Source: Candidatus Bathyarchaeota archaeon (GTDB taxonomy: Archaea; Thermoproteota; Bathyarchaeia; TCS64). From it: a stretch of 14,556 nucleotides of DNA. Below the pieces are notes generated by a model, which did not search any database, was not told the origin of the DNA, and was given only the letters and a program-made list of their open reading frames with translations. A program made the translations under genes and the position numbers. The DNA is taken from NCBI GenBank assembly GCA_020697635.1, contig JAEHCT010000012.1, forward strand, positions 1 through 14,556, written 5' to 3'. This document shows, piece by piece, positions 6,489 to 11,942 of the stretch. Every line of letters starts with the position of its first letter. Positions within the stretch are counted from its first letter, which is position 1.

Positions 6489-7742
6489 TTAGGCCGTGCC
6501 TTCCTCCCAGCTACTCATGTACTTGATCTGCTCCTCGGTGAGCTCGTCTATGCCCACGCCCATGGTCTCCAGCTTGAGCCGGGCGACCTGCCTGTCGATC
6601 TCCTCGGGGACGTCGTGGACACGCACCTCCAGCTTGGGGCTCTCCCAGACCCATTCCGCCGTCAGCGCCTGGTCCGCAAAGCTCATGTCCATGACCTCGC
6701 TGGGGTGGCCCTCCGCCGCCGCCAGGTTGACCAGCCTACCCTCGCCCAGCAGATAGAGCCTCCGGCCGTCCTTGAGTCGGTACTCGTCTAGGTCGGGGCG
6801 CATCCGCCTCTTGTCCTCGGAGAGACTCTCCAGCGCGGGTATGTTGACCTCGACGTTGAAGTGGCCTGCGTTGGCCATCATGGCGCCGCTCTTCATCCGC
6901 TCTATGTGGTGCAGGTCTATGACGTTGACGTTGCCGGTGCTGGTGACGAAGATGTCGCCTTGGGGCGCCGCCTCGATGAGGGGCATCACCCTGTAACCGT
7001 CCATGACTGCCTCCAGCGATCGGAGCGGGTTCACCTCGGTGACTATGACATTGGCGCCCATGCCTCGGGCCCTCATGGCTATGCCTCGGGCGCACCACCC
7101 GTAGCCGCAGACGACGAACGTCTTTCCCGCGATCATGACGCTGCTGGCGCGGAGGATACCGTCGATGGTGCTCTGCCCTGTGCCGTACCTGTTGTCGAAC
7201 ATCATCTTGGTGGATGTGTCGTTGACGGCCACCATGGGGTACTTGAGGGCTCCGTCCTTCTCCATGGCCCTGAGCCTGTGTACGCCTGTGGTAGTCTGCT
7301 CGCTGCCTCCCTTGATGTCGGGGATGAGCTCGGGCCGCTTCCTGTGGACGCTGCTCACCAAGTCGCAACCGTCGTCCATGGTGAGCTGGGGCTTCCAGTC
7401 CATGACTCGGTCGATGCACCAGCCGTACTCCTCGCCTGTCTGCTCCCTCCACGCGTAGACCTTGGTGCCGGTGGACGCCAGCGCCGCCACCACCGGGTCC
7501 TGGGTGGACAGCGGGTTGGACCCGGCGAGGGCTACCTCGGCGCCCCCCGCCTCCAGCGCCCTGACGAGAACAGCCGTCTCCTTCGTACAGTGGAGCACCG
7601 CCCCCATGGTCACGCCCTCGAAGGTCCTCTCCTCCTTGAAGCGCCTCCTTATGAGGCTCACCACGGGCATGTGGTCGGTAGCCCAGTCGATGAGGAGCTC
7701 GCCCCGCTCGGCGAGCCCAATGTCCTTGACCTTATAATCCAA
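6489..7742 (-). CDS. ahcY: S-adenosylhomocysteine hydrolase (adenosylhomocysteinase)
   Basis: 417 residues, the usual archaeal length. It reversibly splits S-adenosylhomocysteine into adenosine and homocysteine with bound NAD, relieving product inhibition of methyltransferases. Visible motifs: LHCTKETAVL (about 50-59, adenine contacts), SEQTTTGVHRL (147-157), NDTSTKMMFDNRYGTGQS (174-191, with the catalytic Lys 179 and Asp 183), Rossmann GYGWCARG (213-220), NAGHFNVEV (291-299), and the archaeal end IKYMSSWEEGT. In the Rossmann motif the third glycine of GxGxxG is Ala 218. Start is TTG 7742, preceded by GGTG at 7753-7750 with seven bases between; a weak CTTTTAG box lies near 7780-7774. Some archaeal homologues act on S-inosylhomocysteine instead, which cannot be excluded. 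It lies downstream of DUF424 by 45 bases but appears to have its own promoter. Confidence 0.96.
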   Translation of the reverse strand: MDYKVKDIGLAERGELLIDWATDHMPVVSLIRRRFKEERTFEGVTMGAVLHCTKETAVLVRALEAGGAEVALAGSNPLSTQDPVVAALASTGTKVYAWREQTGEEYGWCIDRVMDWKPQLTMDDGCDLVSSVHRKRPELIPDIKGGSEQTTTGVHRLRAMEKDGALKYPMVAVNDTSTKMMFDNRYGTGQSTIDGILRASSVMIAGKTFVVCGYGWCARGIAMRARGMGANVIVTEVNPLRSLEAVMDGYRVMPLIEAAPQGDIFVTSTGNVNVIDLHHIERMKSGAMMANAGHFNVEVNIPALESLSEDKRRMRPDLDEYRLKDGRRLYLLGEGRLVNLAAAEGHPSEVMDMSFADQALTAEWVWESPKLEVRVHDVPEEIDRQVARLKLETMGVGIDELTEEQIKYMSSWEEGTA

Positions 7743-7749
7743 AAAACTT

Positions 7750-7780
7750 CACCGTGAGGAATACACTGCACGGCTAAAAG
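7750..7780 (-). promoter_or_regulatory. Weak TATA box and Shine-Dalgarno of ahcY
   Basis: On the minus strand CTTTTAG (7780-7774) is followed about 24 bases later by GGTG (7753-7750) and then, seven bases on, by TTG 7742. The box is a poor match, but the spacing repeats that of other genes here and fixes the start. Confidence 0.4.
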
Positions 7781-7787
7781 AAACTTA

Positions 7788-8087
7788 CTAGAGCCTCACG
7801 ATCTGGGCGTGGGGGATGTCCCCGAAGTATATGACGGCACGCTCGTGCACCATCTTGCACTCTATGGCTGCCTCCACGATCCGTTTCCCAACCAGGTTGC
7901 AGATTGTGGCCTGCCTCATGGCGTCCAGCGCCTCCTCGACCTCGCCGAGTACGCCCTTGTAGAAGCCCTCGCTCACCGTGAACGGCACCCGGCCGCCCTC
8001 CAAGGTCTTGCCAAGTATCTCCGCGTCGCAGACGGCGACAACCCTGTCCCTGCCGTGGCGGATGGACTTCACGTAGACCTTGGTCAA
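7788..8087 (-). CDS. DUF424 family protein
   Basis: 99 residues from TTG 8087. The protein matches the archaeal DUF424 pattern: VYVKSIRHG at the N-terminus, VAVCDAEILGKTL (about 18-30), VSEGFYKG, ATICNLVG (about 61-68), and the end AVIYFGDIPHAQIVRL. The molecular function is not established. The gene begins two bases after the stop of the aIF2-beta gene, so the two are translated from one mRNA. Frequent association with translation-initiation genes in archaea suggests a role connected with translation or RNA, but that is inference. The length is normal and nothing seems missing. Confidence 0.85.
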   Translation of the reverse strand: MTKVYVKSIRHGRDRVVAVCDAEILGKTLEGGRVPFTVSEGFYKGVLGEVEEALDAMRQATICNLVGKRIVEAAIECKMVHERAVIYFGDIPHAQIVRL

Positions 8088-8089
8088 CG

Positions 8090-8500
8090 CTAGCTCTTCC
8101 CTATGCTACTGCGCGCCCCGCAGGCGTCGCACTGGAGGAAGTTGAGTCTGCGTTCCCGGACGATGTGGGTGTCAGGCCTGTTGCAGACGGGGCATATCAC
8201 ATACTTGTTGGTGTATATCTCGATCAGGTTCCTTATGCTGTCGCTGCTGAACCTGCCTTGGAACCTGGCCCTAGTGCCGTCGAAGTTCCCCCTCGTCGCC
8301 GTCTCGTTGAGGAGGAACTTCATGAGGTGTTTGGGGTCCCTGCGGAGTTCGTCTGCGATCTCCTTGAAGTTCATTATGTATGAGCGGCGTCCCTGCTGAC
8401 GCACGTAAGCCCTGGGTATCTGGAAGCGGTCAGTCGTCTCCATCTGGTCGGGCAGCTCCTCGTATGCCCTGTCCAGCATCTTGCGGTAGTCCTTCTCCAT
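8090..8500 (-). CDS. Translation initiation factor aIF2 subunit beta
   Basis: 136 residues from ATG 8500; GTG 8509 would add three. aIF2-beta is the small subunit of the heterotrimer that brings initiator methionyl-tRNA to the small ribosomal subunit. Residues 1-17 (MEKDYRKMLDRAYEELP) are the N-terminal helix. The central alpha-beta domain includes MNFKEIADELRRDPKHLMKF and GRFSSDSIRNLIEIY, and the C-terminal zinc ribbon has CPVC (103-106) and CDAC (124-127) with a typical spacer. GGTG at 8510-8507 overlaps the GTG codon and sits six bases before ATG 8500, so GTG is more likely part of the Shine-Dalgarno motif than the start. DUF424 follows after two bases. Confidence 0.95.
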   Translation of the reverse strand: MEKDYRKMLDRAYEELPDQMETTDRFQIPRAYVRQQGRRSYIMNFKEIADELRRDPKHLMKFLLNETATRGNFDGTRARFQGRFSSDSIRNLIEIYTNKYVICPVCNRPDTHIVRERRLNFLQCDACGARSSIGKS

Positions 8501-8506
8501 CTCTTT

Positions 8507-8537
8507 CACCTTGACTGGGGAGGCGTATGATATAGAC
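8507..8537 (-). promoter_or_regulatory. TATA box and Shine-Dalgarno of the aIF2-beta/DUF424 operon
   Basis: On the minus strand GTCTATATCAT (8537-8527) is followed about 22 bases later by GGTG (8510-8507), then six bases, then ATG 8500. Transcription would start near 8506-8510, again with the Shine-Dalgarno motif at or near the 5' end of the mRNA. Confidence 0.55.
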
Positions 8538-8574
8538 TCATCGCCTCGGCTGGGTAGGATACGTGGGGCATTAG

Positions 8575-8579
8575 AAAAA
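8575..8579 (-). terminator. Short T-run after the zinc-ribbon membrane gene
   Basis: Minus-strand GTTTTTC lies ten bases past the stop of the gene ending at 8589 and upstream of the aIF2-beta TATA box. A five-T run is a plausible but weak archaeal terminator. Confidence 0.35.
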
Positions 8580-8588
8580 CTTTGGGGA

Positions 8589-9398
8589 CTACCGCTTGAC
8601 GGCCCCGTAGTATATGACGGCGGCCCCGACGAGGCCCACCAAGACGCCCACGGTGAGCAGAACGTCGCCCAGATCCTTGAGTATAGGCACCTTGGCCCCC
8701 ATCTGGAGGTCCACGTCCACGCCCTGGGAGGCGTCCTCGTTCATCACGACGACCCAGTACCTCCCCGGCGCAACGCTCCAAGTCACCGTCTCTTGGCCTG
8801 AGCCCGCCGCGAAGGCAGACCAGAAGCTGTGGATCGTCGGCGGCCCCGCGGGCGCCACCCCGCTGTGGTGGCTGTAAACGTAGTCTGGGAAGTCGTTGCC
8901 CCAGGGGTCGTACTCCCAGTCCGTCTCTATGAACCTGTCGTAGGACACGTCACCGAGGTAGCCGTACGCGCTGCCGTAGTCGGCTATCCCCACGAACACG
9001 TTCTTACCCGGGTCGTTGTTCTTCGCGGTGAGCTTCACCATGACCAAGTCCTTGAACCACTCCCTGAAAGGCCCTGCGTCCGCGTCGATCTCTATGTTGA
9101 TGTCCTCGAAGACTATGGCGTAGCTTTCCGAGGTGAGGCTCTCGACGCCGCTCATGATGTAGCCTTCGCCGTCCACTATGGTGCTCTGGACCATCCTCAG
9201 GGAGCCTCCTCCGAGGATCAGGCCGAGGGACGTGAACACCAGCATCGCCCCGATCACCAGAGCAGTCGCCCTCGCCAAGCCCCACCCGGTGTCCCTTGGC
9301 TTAGTGTACCTTATGGTCCGGGACATGTTCTCGCCGCAACTCTTACAGAACTCTGCGTCGTCGCTGTTCTCCTCGCCGCACTTCGGGCAGTACCTCAT
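8589..9398 (-). CDS. Zinc-ribbon membrane protein with an external domain
   Basis: 269 residues; I do not recognise a named family. The N-terminus is a zinc ribbon (MRYCPKCGEE, with C4, C7, C18, C21). A first membrane segment lies at about 42-65 and a second at about 245-267 near the C-terminus, ending YYGAVKR. The roughly 175 residues between are rich in Asp, Tyr, Trp and Gly, look like a folded beta domain outside the cell, and include TWSVAPGRYWVVVMNED (about 205-221), reminiscent of extracellular beta-sandwich domains. The likely topology is zinc ribbon inside, central domain outside. The gene is divergent from the DUF6282-like gene. A sensor or surface role is possible but not shown. ATG 9398 puts the ribbon right at the N-terminus, as in other zinc-ribbon membrane proteins. 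Confidence 0.75.
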   Translation of the reverse strand: MRYCPKCGEENSDDAEFCKSCGENMSRTIRYTKPRDTGWGLARATALVIGAMLVFTSLGLILGGGSLRMVQSTIVDGEGYIMSGVESLTSESYAIVFEDINIEIDADAGPFREWFKDLVMVKLTAKNNDPGKNVFVGIADYGSAYGYLGDVSYDRFIETDWEYDPWGNDFPDYVYSHHSGVAPAGPPTIHSFWSAFAAGSGQETVTWSVAPGRYWVVVMNEDASQGVDVDLQMGAKVPILKDLGDVLLTVGVLVGLVGAAVIYYGAVKR

Positions 9399-9430
9399 GG
9401 CATATACCTATAGTTGCATCCTTTCGGCGA

Positions 9431-9465
9431 CTTTTTAAGCATGGTTCATGAGCGCCAAGAATTAA
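9431..9465. promoter_or_regulatory. Divergent promoter region
   Basis: Minus-strand CTTAAAAAG (9439-9431) is placed to start transcription near 9409 for the zinc-ribbon gene. Plus-strand AATTAAA (9459-9465) is placed to start near 9488 for the DUF6282-like gene. The boxes are about 27 bases apart, so the two transcripts could share control. Confidence 0.45.
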
Positions 9466-9486
9466 ACCCGGGACGCCGTACTCTAT

Positions 9487-10497
9487 GTGATCGACTTGTC
9501 AGAAGGAGTCCTACCGGAGGGGAGAAGCCTGGAGAGATCAGAGGAGCTGCTCGGGGGCGCCATAGACATCCACGTCCACGCCGGACCCCACATATTCAGC
9601 AGTCCGAGGCGGGTCGACCCCTTCCAGGCTGCCATACAGGCCCGGGACGCCGGGATGAGGGCCATCGTCTACATGGACGTCTTCGAGATGAGCAACGGCA
9701 CAGCGTGGCTCGTGAACCGCGCCGTGCCCGACTTCAAGACCTACGGCGGCATCATACTCAACACCGTCTACGGCGGCATGAACCCCAGGGCCGTGAAGAC
9801 AGCCCTCAGCTACGGCGACGGCGCCAAGTACGTCAGCTTCGGCGCCCACAGCACCTACTACCAGGCGGCCCGAGAGGGCAGGCTCGTGGAAGGCGTCTTC
9901 ACGCCCCTAAGCGAGACATACCCGGAGTTCAGGAAGGAGCTGGAGACCTGCATAAGCATCCCCGAGGGCCCGCCCAGCCCCGAGCTGGATGAGATGCTTC
10001 GGCTCATAGCCTCCCACCCCCACGTCTACATGATCACGGGCCACGTCGACGTCCCCGAGGCGATGCGGCTCGTGGACTACGCCGAGGAGTACGGCATAGA
10101 ACGTGTCGTGGTGTCCAGCGCGGTGGTGAAGGAGGCTGGCCTAGACCAGCTAAGGCACATGGCGGATAAGGGCGCCTACATTGAGTACACATTGGCGGCG
10201 TACACCCACACCACCAGCATACCCAAGACCCACTACTACGTGGAGCGAGAGTACGCGTCCATCGACGAGGGCATGAGCGGCGGGGTAGGCGGCGGAGTGA
10301 AGGAGGCGGCGGAGCAGATGGAAAGGATCGGGGCGGAGAGCTGCATCATCTGCACAGACTTCGGGGTCTACACGCTGCCGACGCCTGTGGAGGGGCTGCG
10401 GGAGTTCATCGCGTGCCTCATGGATATGGGGCTGCCCGACGAAGACATATCCAGGATGGTGAAGACCAACCCTGAGAAGCTTCTGGGGCTCACCTAG
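9487..10497 (+). CDS. DUF6282-like amidohydrolase-fold metal-dependent hydrolase
   Basis: 336 residues. It has features of the amidohydrolase superfamily: AIDIHVHAGPH (25-35) with the HxH metal motif at H29 and H31, His 186 in ITGHVDVP, Asp 291 in ICTDFG (the late catalytic Asp), and the terminal MVKTNPEKLLGL typical of such barrels. DIHVHAGPH followed by TDFG and NPEKLLGL best fits DUF6282. The substrate is unknown. A Gly-rich stretch (GMSGGVGGGVKEA, about 262-274) is unusual and may be a loop. Start: GTG 9487 sits at the predicted transcription start. TTG 9496 is an alternative, because TGTGATC lies just before it at the usual Shine-Dalgarno distance. A separate TATA box precedes the following phosphoribosyltransferase, so they are neighbours rather than an operon. 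Confidence 0.8.
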   Translation: MIDLSEGVLPEGRSLERSEELLGGAIDIHVHAGPHIFSSPRRVDPFQAAIQARDAGMRAIVYMDVFEMSNGTAWLVNRAVPDFKTYGGIILNTVYGGMNPRAVKTALSYGDGAKYVSFGAHSTYYQAAREGRLVEGVFTPLSETYPEFRKELETCISIPEGPPSPELDEMLRLIASHPHVYMITGHVDVPEAMRLVDYAEEYGIERVVVSSAVVKEAGLDQLRHMADKGAYIEYTLAAYTHTTSIPKTHYYVEREYASIDEGMSGGVGGGVKEAAEQMERIGAESCIICTDFGVYTLPTPVEGLREFIACLMDMGLPDEDISRMVKTNPEKLLGLT

Positions 10498-10508
10498 CCG
10501 CCCCGAGA

Positions 10509-10571
10509 CACGTTACTCTCCTTCACACCCAACGTGAAGATAAATACAACCTGTCACCATAGTCTCACGTT
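10509..10571 (+). promoter_or_regulatory. Promoter of the phosphoribosyltransferase gene, with three CACGTT elements
   Basis: GATAAATAC (10539-10547) is a TATA box that would start transcription at about 10569, almost at ATG 10572, so the mRNA is probably leaderless. CACGTT occurs at 10509-10514, inverted at 10531-10536, and at 10566-10571. CTTCAC (10521-10526) and GTGAAG (10534-10539) form a perfect six-base inverted repeat abutting the TATA box. It could be an operator or chance. Confidence 0.4.
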
Positions 10572-11192
10572 ATGTCCGGGGACAGTTTCTTATGCGAGGT
10601 CATGGACTGGCGGCTCTTCGCCGAGCTCAGCGAGAAGGTCGCAGAGAAGATCGTGGCGTCGGGTTGGCAGCCAGACTTCATGGTCGGCCTGGCCAGGGGC
10701 GGCTGGGTTCTCAGCAGGGTCCTATGCGACTACTTGGGTGTGAAGGACATCGTGAGCCTCAAGGTGGAGCACTGGGGTGTAACCGCGACGCCGGACGGAA
10801 GGGCCAGGATAAAGTATCCCTTCGAGGTGGACCTGACGGGCCGCAGGGTCCTCGTGGTGGACGACATCACCGACACCGGGGAGAGCATGATCGTGGCCAT
10901 GGACTACGTCAATGAGAAGAACCCCCTGGAGGTGAAGACCGCCGCGCTGAGGCACATAGAGGGCAGCAAGTTCACGCCGGACTACTACGGCGACGTGATA
11001 ACGTGGCGGTGGGTCATCTTCCCGTGGAACTATGTCGAGGACATGGTGAACCTCGTCCCCAAGGCCTGCGAGGACGGCTCGTCCCCAAAGGAGATCAAGA
11101 AGGCCATGCGGGAGAAGTTCAGCATCGAAGTCACCGAGGAACACATCGAGAAGGCTCTCAACGAGATCAAGCGCAGAGAAAGAATGAAGTAA
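10572..11192 (+). CDS. Phosphoribosyltransferase (COG2236-like, hypoxanthine/xanthine-guanine type)
   Basis: 206 residues. The PRPP loop RVLVVDDITDTGES (92-105) is complete, with the paired acidic residues and TGES. PDFMVGLARGGWVLSRVLCDYLG (from 34) is the typical conserved start of the catalytic domain. Members transfer a phosphoribosyl group from PRPP to a purine base in salvage; some related proteins regulate instead. The catalytic domain ends near residue 155 with VIFPWNY. A helical, charged tail follows (about 165-206, including EEHIEKALNEIKRRERMK), which many plain salvage enzymes lack. An unknown 94-residue protein starts one base after the stop, so the two are translated as a pair. 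Base specificity cannot be told from the sequence. Confidence 0.9.
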   Translation: MSGDSFLCEVMDWRLFAELSEKVAEKIVASGWQPDFMVGLARGGWVLSRVLCDYLGVKDIVSLKVEHWGVTATPDGRARIKYPFEVDLTGRRVLVVDDITDTGESMIVAMDYVNEKNPLEVKTAALRHIEGSKFTPDYYGDVITWRWVIFPWNYVEDMVNLVPKACEDGSSPKEIKKAMREKFSIEVTEEHIEKALNEIKRRERMK

Positions 11193-11193
11193 C

Positions 11194-11478
11194 ATGGGCT
11201 CCGTTGCTTCCTTCATAGAGGAGAGGCGGAGAGAGCTCCACAGGCTCATGGAGGGGGCCCTCCTCCACGTGGGCGTGAGAGAGTACGACGTAGGCGTAAC
11301 CAAGAGGAAAGGAGTCGACGTCTACGACCCAGATGAAGCGCTTTTCCTAGTGAACGCAGACATCTCCATCGAGGTCGACGACGAGATGCTGGAGTTCATC
11401 GTGGAGAACTTCAGGAACCGGGGCTACGAGGTTAAGCACATAAAGAGGAAAGGACTCCGGCTACTGATGTTAATCTAG
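11194..11478 (+). CDS. Hypothetical protein coupled to the phosphoribosyltransferase
   Basis: 94 residues; not recognised. It is predicted soluble and of mixed alpha/beta nature: an N-terminal helix (SFIEERRRELHRLMEGALL), strands around VGVREYDVGVTKR and ALFLVNADISIEV, a helix (EMLEFIVENFRNRGYE) and a final strand (GLRLLMLI). There are no Cys, metal motifs or membrane segments. The ATG lies one base after the TAA of the phosphoribosyltransferase gene, the same arrangement as fhs-folD, which argues for co-translation and perhaps a shared function. No ribosome-binding site of its own is apparent. Codon use is like that of its neighbours. Confidence 0.75.
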   Translation: MGSVASFIEERRRELHRLMEGALLHVGVREYDVGVTKRKGVDVYDPDEALFLVNADISIEVDDEMLEFIVENFRNRGYEVKHIKRKGLRLLMLI

Positions 11479-11511
11479 TTCAACGTAGCTCAACAAAGGG
11501 GGGTTTGAGTC

Positions 11512-11541
11512 AGGCTGCCTCAGCCTTCTCCTCCTCCTTTT
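11512..11541 (+). terminator. Hairpin plus pyrimidine-rich terminator candidate
   Basis: AGGCTG-CCT-CAGCCT (11512-11526) is a perfect six-pair stem with a three-base loop, followed by a C/T-only tract ending in TTTT (11527-11541). It stands 33 bases after the stop of the 94-residue gene. TTTTAAT at its end may be the TATA box of the next gene, so terminator and promoter would touch. Confidence 0.45.
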
Positions 11542-11598
11542 AATCCGGAGACGGGAAAACCCTAATTCACCCAAAAAGAAAGAAGTGTAGATGCAAAG

Positions 11599-11874
11599 AT
11601 GTCCACGGAACAGGGAATGGATCTGGCCAAGTTCGACGTCGAGGACCTGCTAGGCGTCTTCATCGGGGTGCTCTCCGGTAAAGCCCTGGAGCATATGGGT
11701 TTCCCAAACAAGGAGGGGGATATCCCGGAGAAGGATCTGAGGAGGGCGTCCGTCGCCATCAACGCCATGAGCTGCATCGTCGACCAGCTGGAGCCCCTCG
11801 TCGCCGAGGATGTGACGGGAAGGTACCGCTCACTTGTCAGCGACCTCCAGCTCAGCTACGTCAGGGTCAGCTGA
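11599..11874 (+). CDS. DUF1844-like small protein
   Basis: 91 residues. Helical, soluble, no Cys pair. The central LLGVFIGVLSGKALEHMG (from 17), an acidic linker, then DLRRASVAINAMSCIVDQLE and RYRSLVSDLQLSYV resemble the DUF1844 layout: a helix around LGxI, then AxxxIDxLxxL, and a terminal LxxLLxxLRxxYV. This assignment is by eye and moderate; DUF1844 is known mainly from bacteria and has no firm function. TTTTAAT near 11538-11544 is a possible TATA box, which would give a leader of about 30 bases. An ATG at 11591 is out of frame. The gene stands alone between the phosphoribosyltransferase pair and the M20 gene. Confidence 0.6.
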   Translation: MSTEQGMDLAKFDVEDLLGVFIGVLSGKALEHMGFPNKEGDIPEKDLRRASVAINAMSCIVDQLEPLVAEDVTGRYRSLVSDLQLSYVRVS

Positions 11875-11916
11875 GGAGCCTCCGACGCCTTCCGGATGCG
11901 TGGATGGTCTCCGCAA

Positions 11917-11925
11917 ATGTTTAAC
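11917..11925 (+). promoter_or_regulatory. TATA box of the second M20 gene
   Basis: ATGTTTAAC, centred at about 11921, places the transcription start at 11943-11947, at the ATG itself. The mRNA is probably leaderless. The preceding 40 bases are GC-rich and hold nothing else. Confidence 0.45.
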
Positions 11926-11942
11926 GCGTCTAGGCCGCCATA

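Noticed and set aside
6861..7757. A 298-codon open frame on the plus strand opposite ahcY
   Set aside because: It lies wholly opposite a clear S-adenosylhomocysteine hydrolase and shows no recognisable motif.
8501..8509. GTG 8509 as the aIF2-beta start
   Set aside because: The GTG is part of a GGTG Shine-Dalgarno motif six bases before ATG 8500, and family members begin near that ATG.
8829..9413. A 194-codon plus-strand frame opposite the zinc-ribbon membrane gene
   Set aside because: The minus strand has a zinc ribbon and membrane segments in a sensible order; the plus-strand frame is compositionally odd and has no promoter.
9414..9992. A 192-codon plus-strand frame overlapping the DUF6282-like gene
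   Set aside because: The translation is Arg/His/Gly-rich shadow sequence; the DUF6282-like frame carries the metal motifs.
11479..11598. A tRNA or box C/D RNA in the gap
   Set aside because: No cloverleaf and no paired C and D boxes; the visible stem is better explained as a terminator.
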